Below, one piece after another: positions 54,860-64,000 of a DNA stretch of 64,000 nucleotides. Positions within the stretch are counted from its first letter, which is position 1, and each line of letters begins with the position of its first letter. A program made the translations under genes and the position numbers. The stretch is from NCBI GenBank assembly GCA_026182355.1, contig JAPFBL010000578.1, positions 62,001 through 126,000 of the forward strand, read 5' to 3'. Below the pieces are notes generated by a model. The model was not told the origin of the DNA, did no database searches, and worked only from the letters and a program-made list of their open reading frames with translations. Origin of the DNA: Hermatobates lingyangjiaoensis (taxonomy: Eukaryota; Arthropoda; Insecta; Hemiptera; Hermatobatidae).

Positions 54860-55495
54860 GTGAACTCCAGTCTTTGCATTCACGATATTTACACTGAAAG
54901 ATCCAAAACTACAAACCAAATTTATGTTAACACGGTTCAACTGCAAAAGCAGTTGGTTAAGCAACATATTAGATAAAATTAATAAAATAGAAAAGGTGTA
55001 AGAAATAACAAAAAGAAAAAAATAATATAAAAAGAAATGTAAACTCTATAGAGAAACTGAACAAACATAACACACGAAAAACAAAATGAGATAAAGTAAT
55101 ATGTCAAGAATCGAAAAAAATGTAATGAAGCCCTTAACGTGAAATTAAAATGTAAAAAGGGAACACAGAGTAACAGACAAGTTATTGTGGAAAATAATTA
55201 TCTTCTTGAATTCTTTATATCGCATGTGTTTTTTTCTATTAATTTTTTACTACGTTTATTGACTTCTTTATAGTAACCTTATGTATAAATATTGATAGAA
55301 GTATGCAGCGTGAAGAAAAAACAAAATGAAACTTTTGACAGGACTCAGTTTGTTTTTCGTCAGTTCGGTTATAGAACTGAGAGAGTTCTGGTAAAAGTAT
55401 TATTTTATTATATATACATATATAATAAAATAAAACGGTGCATCGGACTTTTAAAAAAAACAATTAAAAAGAAGTTAGGAAAAGATAACAGATAG
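54860..55495. other. Unassigned AT-rich sequence
   Basis: Around 54850-54900 CTTTGCATTCACGATATTTA weakly resembles the PLE N-terminal stub on the minus strand. Otherwise nothing. Confidence 0.3.
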
Positions 55496-55640
55496 ACAAA
55501 GGAATAACTCACTTCGATATTTGCAGTTTGCTTCTCAACGCGAGTACTTGCACTTCTTCCTGATGACGACGGATGTCGAAATATCGAAGTGAGTTATTTC
55601 TTTGTCTATCTGTGTGCTACCTTCTTTTTAATTGGTTATA
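55490..55640. repeat. Family A foldback with hammerhead-like motif
   Basis: The short minus arm (55490-55520) faces the plus unit (55521-55640) and is followed by (TA)n. Confidence 0.75.
55556..55589 (+). ncRNA. Hammerhead-like ribozyme motif, family A (complete)
   Basis: Stem I CTTC 55556-55559 with GAAG 55586-55589; CTGATGA 55560-55566; one unpaired C; stem II GAC/GTC with GGAT loop; GAA 55578-55580; ATAT 55581-55584; C 55585 as the cleavage base. GTGAGT 55589-55594 overlaps stem I. Confidence 0.6.
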
Positions 55641-55649
55641 TATATATAA

Positions 55650-55708
55650 GATTTGTTATGGTTGAAAGGTTTTAGTTTTTTTTCCATTTCTTATTGTGGT
55701 TTCATCAT

Positions 55709-55711
<3 letters not shown>
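55650..55711 (+). repeat. Family B end, decayed
   Basis: The 3' half of the motif (GGTTGAAAGGTTTTAG) and the TTCTTATTGTGGTTTCATCA end, then (TA)n 55711-55767. Confidence 0.7.
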
Positions 55712-55766
<55 letters not shown>

Positions 55767-55767
55767 A

Positions 55768-56820
55768 TGTTTTCGCTTCTGTGCAGCGCATGTATATGTA
55801 TGTGGATGTGACTTTACGAACATGTTTATGTGCGCTGTCTATATTTATGTGTGTTCATGTATATTTATCTTAGGGAGGGAGGGAGGGAGTGATACAGAAA
55901 CACATTTTCTCGTGTGTTTTCGTTTTTTCACTGATTTTGTTGCCTGCTTCTAAAAATTGACAAAACACAATAATCTATGACTCGTTGTAGCAGTGATTCA
56001 ATGAAAATTATCTTTGATTGGGGTAATGAAACCAGTTGTTTACATTGCAATCAGAATCACAAACGTATATGTAATTTCTATCATGTATCACCATGTAGAA
56101 TAAGTGTCATTATGAGTAAATATTTCCATACATACTTCAAGAATCAGCTAAAGAATGATTGTTAATATTTACTTTCTTATATAAAATGTATATAACATTT
56201 GTAGATGTCAATATATACCCTGCGATGTATAAATATTGAATGTATATTGTTATAAATTTGGACAAAAAAGAGAAAATTCTTTTATAACTTCTAGTGGAAC
56301 AATACATAAACTTTTAGAAATAATTATTACTAAAATGACAGAAGTATAGGTCATTATTTTAAGATACATTATACATGGAATATTTTACTAAGCAAATGAA
56401 CTGAAAACAACATGGAGTGATTTGATTGGAAATGCCAGTTAGCATATAATTAATGGAGTACAAAGGACCATGATTCAAGTTTAATCAATCATTTGTGCTA
56501 TTGGGTAGGCTCAAAGCCAAAGGGCTATTAGCTAGCGGATATGTGTGTCATTCAACTCAGTATATATCAGTGCAAAATTTCAAAAGTGCAATTAGTAGCT
56601 GCACAAAGCCTTGTGAGTTTCGCTTAGAGGCAATATAATTTTATAGTAGTATCACTCGCATTAGAAAAATAAAAAGAAACTATAAAGTTTATATCTTATA
56701 TGCAAAAGGTGGGTGAATTTTAAGATAAAAGTTGGTCTTCAGAGCTAATTAAAAAAAATCAAAATAACAAAAATGTCAGTCATAGCTAAATCTATAGTTT
56801 TTTAAACTGTCCATTATTTA
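55768..56820. other. Unassigned AT-rich sequence with a G-rich motif
   Basis: 55873-55889 is four GGG runs with single A spacers, a strong G-quadruplex pattern. No gene supported. Confidence 0.5.
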
Positions 56821-56821
56821 C

Positions 56822-56823
<2 letters not shown>

Positions 56824-56868
<45 letters not shown>

Positions 56869-56957
56869 AATAGAACATCTTTCTAAAAAGATTATTAATG
56901 CTGAAGCCGCTGTGCTTTTTAACAACACTTGTTTAAAAGAAGACTTGCTGCCAGTAT

Positions 56958-56975
<18 letters not shown>
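56824..56975 (+). pseudogene. (TA)n and PLE N-terminal stub
   Basis: After (TA)n to 56866, the frame reads QIEHLSKKIINAEAAVLFNN and LKEDLLPVYTHIY, then (TA)n again. It is bounded by (TA)n on both sides. Confidence 0.75.
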
Positions 56976-57013
<38 letters not shown>

Positions 57014-57141
57014 AATATTTCACATAAACACGTTAAATAACAATCAATGATCAAACCACAATAAGAAATGGGAAAACAGACTAAGATCTTTCAACCGTTG
57101 AAAGATCTTAGTCTTGTTTTCTTATTTCTTATTGTGGTTTG

Positions 57142-57147
<6 letters not shown>
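57014..57147. repeat. Family B foldback, loop deleted
   Basis: Minus and plus units meet within the ribozyme core (57090-57105). (TA)n on both sides. Confidence 0.85.
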
Positions 57148-57181
<34 letters not shown>

Positions 57182-57234
57182 AAACAGGAATACGATCTAA
57201 AAGGACAACAAATGTTTCATGGTGAATCACAAAC

Positions 57235-57342
57235 AAAGAACTAAGGAACAAACACACTTACTGTCTCTAATTTTTGGTTGAACCGTCATCAGGAGTGTTG
57301 AGATAGGGACATCAAGCGCACTTGTTAAGCGACGGTTGGAGC
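57235..57342 (-). repeat. Family C terminal repeat with hammerhead-like motif
   Basis: Minus strand: CTCCTGATGA, C, GGTT/AACC, AAAAATTAGAGACA, GTAAGTGTG. The GAA box is altered. Confidence 0.6.
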
Positions 57343-57369
57343 TTATATATATATATATATATGTACATA

Positions 57370-57800
57370 AGGTATTGTTTTCTTGACCACAATAACTAAT
57401 AAACACTTTTTTCTTCCTCTCAGAATTTTGGTCAGGGTTAATATATGGAATCACCTTTTTGCTAACATTTCGTCATTATTTTAAGACCACCTCAGGGCTA
57501 TAAACTAACAAAACCAATAGAAATTTGTCATATCTACTCTATATACATCATAAAAAAATTATTAGAAGTTTAAAAGTAAAATAAAGTAAAAAGTAAAAAA
57601 GGTATTAGAAGCTAGCCTAGTGTAAGTAATTATTTTTGAATTTTTTATGATGAATGTAAAGTAGGTATGACAAATGTTCATTGTTTTTGTTAATTTAAAG
57701 TCCTGAGGATGTCTTAAAATAAAGACCAAACTTTGGCGAAAAGGTGATTTCACATATTAACCCTCACCAAAATTCCAAGAAGAAGAAAAAAGTGTTTATA
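57370..57800. repeat. Family I foldback with 200-bp spacer
   Basis: The minus arm 57370-57500 (CTGAGGT, GGTC/GAC, GAA, ATGT) and plus arm 57700-57800 (CTGAGGA, T, GTC/GAC, CAA, ACTTT) carry the same unit. Outer ends share ACACTTTTTTCTTCTTC-type sequence and meet (TA)n. Confidence 0.6.
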
Positions 57801-57801
57801 T

Positions 57802-57844
<43 letters not shown>

Positions 57845-57849
57845 TTCTT

Positions 57850-58190
57850 CTCTGTAAACCTACTCAGTGTTAAAAAAAAGGCTGTATTTTAATTCTATGT
57901 TCATGAATTTATATCAATATTATCAGTGTAACGCTTTTAATAGATGAAATCAAGCGTATTTACAAAACCTTAATATTTCTCACTTCATCTATAAAGTATC
58001 TATAAAGCAAACTTTGACATCATTTGAAGATGAGGAACGTTTTTTAAGAATAATTTTTGTTAATAATCCTCTTTAGTCCATGCGTAAAAGTCATGGCTTC
58101 CTTCATGAAAAAGTTAGATATCTCTGTTGTATTTAGAAGTGATGATAACTTGCTGAAATGACTGATCAATAAAGTTATGAGAAGATGAAA
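57850..58190. other. Unassigned AT-rich sequence
   Basis: Nothing assignable. Confidence 0.4.
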
Positions 58191-58530
58191 ATATTATTGT
58201 GTAAAAGAAAACAAGTGTATATTAGCTTATATTGAACAGACGGACAAAGGTCTTTTCAGGGATATACAACACAAGTAATCCTTCCATCAGAAGAGGATAA
58301 GGAAAAAATATATCCTTATATTCATTCACATTCAAACCACAAATATTTCCATGAACTGTGAAAAAGTAAAAGAAATAGTATTTATGCCTTCTGAAAGAAA
58401 GAGAAACATTATTGATAGGGCACTCATAAAGAAATGTTGTAAGAGTTTAGTCAACAATAACCCAGGTGCTTTAAATTTTATGAAATTGTGACTGAAAAAA
58501 AAGTCAAACAGATATTACTAGTTATAATTT
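58190..58530 (+). pseudogene. Penelope-like element GIY-YIG endonuclease fragment (family E lineage)
   Basis: YIEQTDKGLFRDIQHK (about 58229-58277) matches the VYIGQTGKSLKTRVKQHQ block of PLE endonucleases. After frame changes, NHKYFHEL and VKEIVFMPSERKRNIIDRAL (about 58365-58425) match the C-terminal tail at 45423. Stops and frameshifts are present. The RT was not found upstream. Confidence 0.7.
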
Positions 58531-58763
58531 AATTGGGTTGAACCCTGTCAATGCAACTAATTTTTTTAGTAATTTAAACGAATTTACTCTCTGATTTCAG
58601 ATTTTCTCCGATTCCGTGAAATACGAAAGATCTTAAAGCGTAGATCTCCAATTTTTATGGTAAGTTTATTTATTTTTTTTGTTTTTATAGAGGGTTGAGA
58701 GACTGACAAAATCAGTTCTCCGATGCTGATTCCACGAGGAAATATTGCATCTCCAATGTAATA

Positions 58764-58962
58764 AATTTTGGCTACATCTAGTGTATTTAGACTAAGGATT
58801 TTTAACGAGTACCTGATATCGAAGAACCGACGGTTTAACGGTTTAACGTCCTTTCTGATGGACGACGTGTTCAGATTTGACACCTGGCACGTGAATAAAT
58901 CGGGAGCCCGAGTGGGTATCGAACCCCGGACCTACACGTTGCCACTTAGCTAACCTGGCCCC
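58764..58962 (-). mobile_element. tRNA-derived SINE, truncated
   Basis: Minus-strand head 58895-58962 with GGGTTCGATACCC and body. The tail is missing. Confidence 0.85.
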
Positions 58963-58969
58963 CTTATTA

Positions 58970-59955
58970 TAAGTTACTTGAATATTTATATCAAATGTAA
59001 TCGTGATATTTTTATGTATATGGTTGACTTCAGGAAAGGAAGGGACTTGGATAAGTTACTGATTTTTATATCCATTTAGATTGTCAACCGTGGAGTAACC
59101 TGCATATTCGAACAGTACTAAATGTTAACTGATACTGTGCATGTATATCAGTTACAGTTTCCGTGTGACTCTGAAAAATACCAGTTGTGTTGGTTCAACA
59201 ATATTACCTCAATTTAATAATTTATTTCCTGTGATTTAGACGTTGAGGTATAAAATCTCAGATTTACTCTTTTTAAGTAACGTATTTTTTTTTTTTAAAT
59301 AAAGTTCCATAATTGTAAAACTTAATGAAATAACCAACTTAATTCATCAGAAACTTGAAAATTTGAAAGGAAAGTTGTTAAAAGTTAAGGTAACGAATGT
59401 AAATGCAGGAACTGTTGATTGGCTGAAGAGAATTGCCCGCTAATTTAGCCCCATCGAGGAAACCAGATGGTTCTTGGGTAAGGCGCGTTTGATTCAGATT
59501 TAATTCCCTTTCAAGCGGAAGTCTGCGTAATTTCTGCCTTCAGACCACTTTATCATTCCTTTAGCGAGCTAAGTTTCATTTTTATTTTTTTTTTTTTAAG
59601 AAAATTTTCAAGGAATTAAATTTTATCAAAATATATCTCCAGTTTAATGAAAGCTGCCTGCCATTTGAGTGCATTTGATTCAAAATTATTTTAATTGTGA
59701 CTTGATGTTTGTTATAATTTAATTTTTTTTTTAAAAAAATCAAAATATTAAATTAACTTTTTTTTTTGTTATGGTCGCAGATGTGGTCCTGTGGTTTGCA
59801 TACGGCATACACTGTCGTTCTTTTACTTCATTTCTGGATAGAAATTATGGAATAAGGTTCCTAGTAAAAGTTTTCATCATATATTAAGCGTGTTCACACT
59901 CATAGTTTTTTCTTCGAGATTATCCAGCATAAAAGTTATTACATTGTACCAAGTT
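58970..59955. other. Unassigned sequence
   Basis: 59390-59580 is less AT-rich. No family or supported exon. Confidence 0.35.
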
Positions 59956-59959
59956 ACTT

Positions 59960-60375
59960 GAAAAGCTAGGTTAGGTTGCTCTGGCAGTTCTTCAAGAAAC
60001 ACACATAATGTCATACCACACTGTGATACCACGCAATGAACATTCTACATTGAGAGTCTCAATTTTCGCCTAACTCAAGTGTAATTATAGTAGCGATCTT
60101 TAACAAGTACCTGACATTGTACAGGTTTGGAACAGATGGCTTAACGTCCTCTCCGATGGACGACGTGCTCAAATTTATTCACCTCGTAAATAAATTGAGG
60201 GCCAGAGTGGATATCGAACACAGTACAAGTTCGGGACAGACATCCTAGCGTCCTCTCTGAGAGATGACGTGTTCAGAGTTTTTCACCTTGCATGTGAATA
60301 AATTCAGAGCCAGAGCGTGGTATCAAAAACTGCACCTACCAATCCATAAGAGAGTACTTTGCCACTGGGATAACG
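59960..60375 (-). mobile_element. tRNA-derived SINE, gamma tail, partly duplicated body
   Basis: Minus strand: a head near 60325-60375, body, a second copy of the early body (60110-60215 against 60225-60320), then the gamma tail ending in AACCTAACCTAG at 59966-59977. Confidence 0.75.
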
Positions 60376-60379
60376 TGAC

Positions 60380-62280
60380 TTCCCATCTTCAGTCTAGCTA
60401 AGAATCCGATGAAAGCAATGAATCATCTTTCGCAAGTCTTATGATTTATAATCATCATTGAGGTAATCCACTAATCAATAATTAAATGTGTGTAAAAGTT
60501 GTACGTAACGATATTAGACTTGTTTAACATGAAAAATGTATCATTAAGAAGTGCTAACTGGCAAGATTCGAGAGTCTAGCGACTTCTTGTCATTATACAG
60601 GCAAACTTTCGACAAAATCAAATGTTTCTAGCATTACACTGGAAACAAATGTTGTTTCTCTTAATCGAGTAGTAATTTAAAAGCCAACTACGGTTGTGGT
60701 CTCACCCAAATAAAGCGGAAACATCTTATCCACTTGCAGTCTCTGAACTTTGTGTTAACATTCCTTTCCCCTGATAACTCCTTTTTTTCAAGTAGAACTT
60801 ACAAGTTTAACATGAGATAAAATAATTAGACTTTAATACTTATAAATACTTTACAATACTTTAATTTGACTGAATAACTCGAAACTGAAAAATGGGTCCA
60901 TTTCATAAAAAATAAAAGAAGAAAAGTGATTGAAATCATTATGAACAATCATCATGAATTGACCATTCTAATGAATGACTTGCTGTGTCTTTAAAACTAC
61001 AATCGTGCCAGTATAAATCACAGATTCATTAAAGATTGTATTTGAAAAATCTATGAGTTCCTAGGAGTTAGTCATTAAATGGTATTTACACAAAAATATG
61101 AATTTCTGAAAAATTTGCCTTAAACGTAAATGATTTTGAGAAGGGAAGAAGTGTATTTGATGTTTGTTATTTTGTTAGCCATTCAATAACGGTCAGGTGG
61201 AATATAACAAGGGATTCCTTGAAGCAGGAATTTTCTTTTCAATTATTTTAAACATTCCATTCTCAGAAGATATGAATATTTTATTATAGTGTGCCGATTA
61301 TATAGTGATATAGTAGCTTCTAATCTAAGACAGCAAAGAATACAGCTTTTCTAATAAATAAAATAATTCATTCGTACTTTAAAATCAGTATATAGTACCT
61401 AACTTTAAGAATTTATAAGTACATTTATATCTATACTCATTTGTCTGAGCATTTCATAGCAGGAGTATCTTCATCAAATCAATTTCACTCTCGACTCAAC
61501 ATGTTTTATAGTCATCTACATTCATCTTATAAAAGAAATAACCAATTTCATATTACCTATTTTGTGAAACAAATGGCAAATATAACTAAAATTTATTAAA
61601 CTTTGAAAATAAAACACCAGTTGAACTGAAAGAAATGAGCCAAGGGGCAAACAAATATTCCGCTCTGTTATAGACTCTCAACTTTCCACTTTCACATCAA
61701 GTAACCAATTTCAAACTTTACCTGGATGGAAATATCAGAGAAAACTACATTAAACATAAATGAAGTAGACATAGAACAAAGTTTTCGAGTTTCCATTATA
61801 TGCTCTTTGCTATCACAATTATAAATAATTAAATTTAACTAGACTTAAATTAGTTAACTATTTTCACTGTTTATATATAAATTCTTTTAAATTTTCTGAT
61901 CTAATTAAAGATAAGTTCTATGATGATAAGCATGTATTCTAAGTTTTTCTAGCTTTTTTTAACGGGAACCTATTTCTAGATTGTAAAGATTCTAAATTTT
62001 TTGCCAGATTCAAAACATTATGAAGGAGTGGTTATATCATGTTAGTTTGTAAGCTACTGTTTGTATGTTATGTTAGGTTAAGTTACAGTGGTAGTCTCAG
62101 AAGAGAACACACGTATGCTGAACATTTAACTCCTTCTGTTTGTGTGTTACTCTCTGTTGGAATATGGCTCTTAGGGATGGTTGGTCAAAACTGGCAGAAT
62201 GACTCAACACTATAGTACCAACTAAGACTTTACCACCCTTTCCATGTTTAATTTGACTGACCTCTGTAGAGCCAACACTT
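60380..62280. other. Unassigned AT-rich sequence
   Basis: Nothing assignable. No long frames. Confidence 0.45.
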
Positions 62281-62288
62281 ATATACAT

Positions 62289-62445
62289 CAATAATCAAAC
62301 CAGAATGTGAAATGGGAAAAAAGACTAAGATTGGTTTGACTCTGATGAAGACCGCTTGTTACGGTTGAAAGATCTTAGTCTTTTTCCCATTTCATATTGT
62401 GGTTTGATCATTGATTGTAATTTCGCATGTTTATGTGAAATCTTG
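62289..62445. repeat. Family B foldback with full plus motif
   Basis: The short minus end (62289-62330) faces the plus unit (62338-62445). Confidence 0.85.
62338..62380 (+). ncRNA. Hammerhead-like ribozyme motif, family B
   Basis: Here the core is CTGATGA (62342-62348), the commonest hammerhead form. Stem I GACT/AGTC, stem II ACCG/CGGT, GAA 62367-62369, AGATCT, T, AGTC 62377-62380. Confidence 0.65.
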
Positions 62446-62569
62446 TTATATCTATACATATATTCAAAACAATTAAGAGATAACATGCTCACATCCAGAT
62501 ATAACAACAACTACTCGTATATTACAAACAAAATGAAAAAAATAAGTATAACAGGAAAATTAGATTACA

Positions 62570-62825
62570 GTGGTTACCAAGTTAGAACACACATAGGCCA
62601 AATATCGGTCTTTGTGATACACTTAATGAACCTTCTACATTGAGAATCCTAAATATTGTCTAACCGAAGTGTACCTTGCATCGTGCATGCTTGAGACTAA
62701 TACCTTAACGTCTTCTGAGAGTAATAATTGATCTGCTAAGTTTTTTTTTCTAACTCTCGTTTGAATAATTAGAGGTTCAGAGTAAATATCAAATCCAGAA
62801 CCTATCAGTCCAGAGGTGAGTCATG
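62570..62825 (-). mobile_element. tRNA-derived SINE, gamma tail, decayed
   Basis: Minus strand: GGGCATGACTCACCTCTGGA head remnant, body, gamma tail. Confidence 0.65.
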
Positions 62826-63055
62826 CCCTCAATTTAATCACGAGGGGAGTCAAGGATGGTTTGACGTTGTCAGTCTCGTGCCCGTACGACGTCAGATACT
62901 CGTTAAAGATACCTACTCTAAGTACACGTAACTTAGGGAAAATTTAGGACTCCCAATTTAGAATGTTGATTGTATTACATCACAAAGGCGAACGCAATCT
63001 TTGTTGTATGTGTGTTCTATCCTGGTACAGTTATTGAAACCTAACATAAGCAAAC
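62824..63055 (+). mobile_element. tRNA-derived SINE, gamma tail, head mostly lost
   Basis: CCCTCAATTTAATCACGAGG opens the body directly at the head of the preceding copy, head to head. GTTAAAGATACCTACT and the gamma tail with CCTAACATAA follow. Confidence 0.75.
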
Positions 63056-63228
63056 TGTTTTACATACTCCCAAAAAGATGGCTTGTAAAAATCTGTATAT
63101 ACTACTTAAAGAATGCTTAATGATGAACGGGACTTAAACCACCAGTACTTAATAGCTACGGCTCACCTGCTAACAACCTGACCACAATCCTACTGTACTG
63201 TAACCTTTATTTAGCCATAAATAAAGTT

Positions 63229-63480
63229 CATTGTAGGGTAAAAATCTAATGAAATGTTCTCCACATATAAAAATTTTAATGATATAAACAACGCGTTTCG
63301 AACACGTAGTGTTCTTCCTCAGGCATTTACTAAGGATGAGTGCCTCTGAACAGTCTTATTCAGAGGCACTCATCCTTAGTTAATGCCTGAGGAAGAACAC
63401 TACGTGTTCGAAACGCGTTGTTTATATCATTAAAATTTTTATATGTGGAGACCATTTCATTAGATTTTTACCCTACAATG
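63229..63480. repeat. Near-perfect foldback, family J, 122-bp arms
   Basis: 63229-63350 and 63359-63480 are reverse complements with two mismatches, around an 8-nt loop. Each arm holds CTGAGGA, A, GAACAC/GTGTTC stem II, GAA and self-complementary ACGCGT, then T. The outer part has CCACATAT/ATATGTGG. Confidence 0.95.
63384..63425 (+). ncRNA. Hammerhead-like motif, family J
   Basis: CTGAGGA near 63387-63393, one unpaired A, 6-bp stem II, GAA, ACGCGT, T, then GTTTAT. Stem I is poor, so ribozyme activity is doubtful. The mirror copy is on the minus strand at about 63286-63322. Confidence 0.45.
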
Positions 63481-63489
63481 AATAAATAC

Positions 63490-64000
63490 CACATAATAAC
63501 TGATTTCACTACATTAGAAATAAATAAAGCAGTTGCATATTGGAGTTGAAAATTAAATATTGCGCAGATTTGTTTACTTTACTAGCGATGCAATCAGTGC
63601 TATATTACTCATACTTTGATATTACAGAATAAGTCAAATGAAAAGCAGATGTGTGAAAACTACTTCTATTATTTCCCAAAGATCTTTTATTTGTTTCATA
63701 TACGCTGAAAAGTACAAACAATAATATTTTCCATGTTAAAAATTAGTATTCATCTGACCAAATTTATGCATTGGGGTGAATTTTTTAGCAACAGAGTATC
63801 GTTTTTTTAATAAAAGCCAACAATTTTGAATAATTGTGGTGACAAAGATTGTTGACATAGACAAACAAAAATTCTGGGTAGTCTACATTCAGATTACTAC
63901 AAGTAACAACCCATTGTAAAAAAAAATGCAAATCACATAATCAAACGTGAAATAATAATAAACATTATGCATAATTACTGAGGTACAGTCAAATCTATAT
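63490..64000. other. Unassigned AT-rich sequence
   Basis: Nothing assignable up to the window end. Confidence 0.45.

Noticed and set aside
54850..54905. Possible further PLE N-terminal stub
   Set aside because: Only about 20 weakly matching bases; too little to call.
59782..59860. Exon-like stretch after a GTCGCAG acceptor
   Set aside because: The frame meets a stop before any good donor, and the peptide is not recognisable.

Overview
This is a gene-poor, strongly AT-rich stretch of an animal nuclear genome. Evidence for a metazoan: tRNA-derived SINEs, Penelope-like elements (PLEs) of the GIY-YIG type, a jockey-like LINE end, a hAT fragment, very many (TA)n microsatellites, and two short exons with canonical GT/AG borders. 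An invertebrate, perhaps an arthropod, is the most likely source; this rests on repeat content alone and is a weak inference. There is no prokaryotic operon, rRNA gene, functional tRNA gene or CRISPR array.

The window is mainly a graveyard of PLEs. One nearly intact PLE (about 2757-5620, plus strand) keeps an uninterrupted reverse transcriptase (RT) plus GIY-YIG endonuclease frame. At least five other lineages are present as broken copies: 520-1741 (minus), 18480-19200 (plus), 19380-20660 (plus), 45950-46335 (minus), and 45423-45735 with 58190-58530 (plus). Short N-terminal stubs that all end at the same codons recur at 14157, 34223, 35975, 45743, 46388, 46817, 46985 and 56868.

The most interesting signal is a set of about ten sequence-unrelated short repeats that share one RNA plan: a short stem I, CTGANGA, one unpaired base, a perfect stem II, GAA, a 4-6 nt self-complementary stem III, one H base, then the stem I partner. 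This is the plan of minimal type I hammerhead ribozymes known from PLE terminal repeats. Many occur as inverted pairs, giving foldbacks (for example 63229-63480, 33157-33552, 16399-16628 and 16754-16983), nearly always next to (TA)n.

The second layer is one tRNA-derived SINE family with about 14 copies. Its head and body are shared but it carries three different 3' tails. The third layer is possible host gene sequence: a first coding exon on the minus strand (27711-27869, type II membrane protein) and an internal exon on the plus strand (22557-22649). The rest is AT-rich sequence in which I see nothing assignable.

Layout: 1-5820 PLE copies and ribozyme repeats; 5990-10070 mostly unassigned with two SINEs; 10077-12545 foldback, hAT fragment and ribozyme repeats; 12780-17030 foldbacks and (TA)n; 17690-22380 SINEs and two PLE pseudogenes; 22557 exon; 27711 exon; 28560-31160 SINEs and small tandem repeats; 31500-35290 dense ribozyme foldbacks; 35970-39345 PLE stubs and LINE end; 40500-43830 small repeats; 45220-47480 composite PLE array; 48105 and 54240 SINEs; 55500-58960 PLE fragments; 59960-63480 SINEs and a near-perfect foldback.
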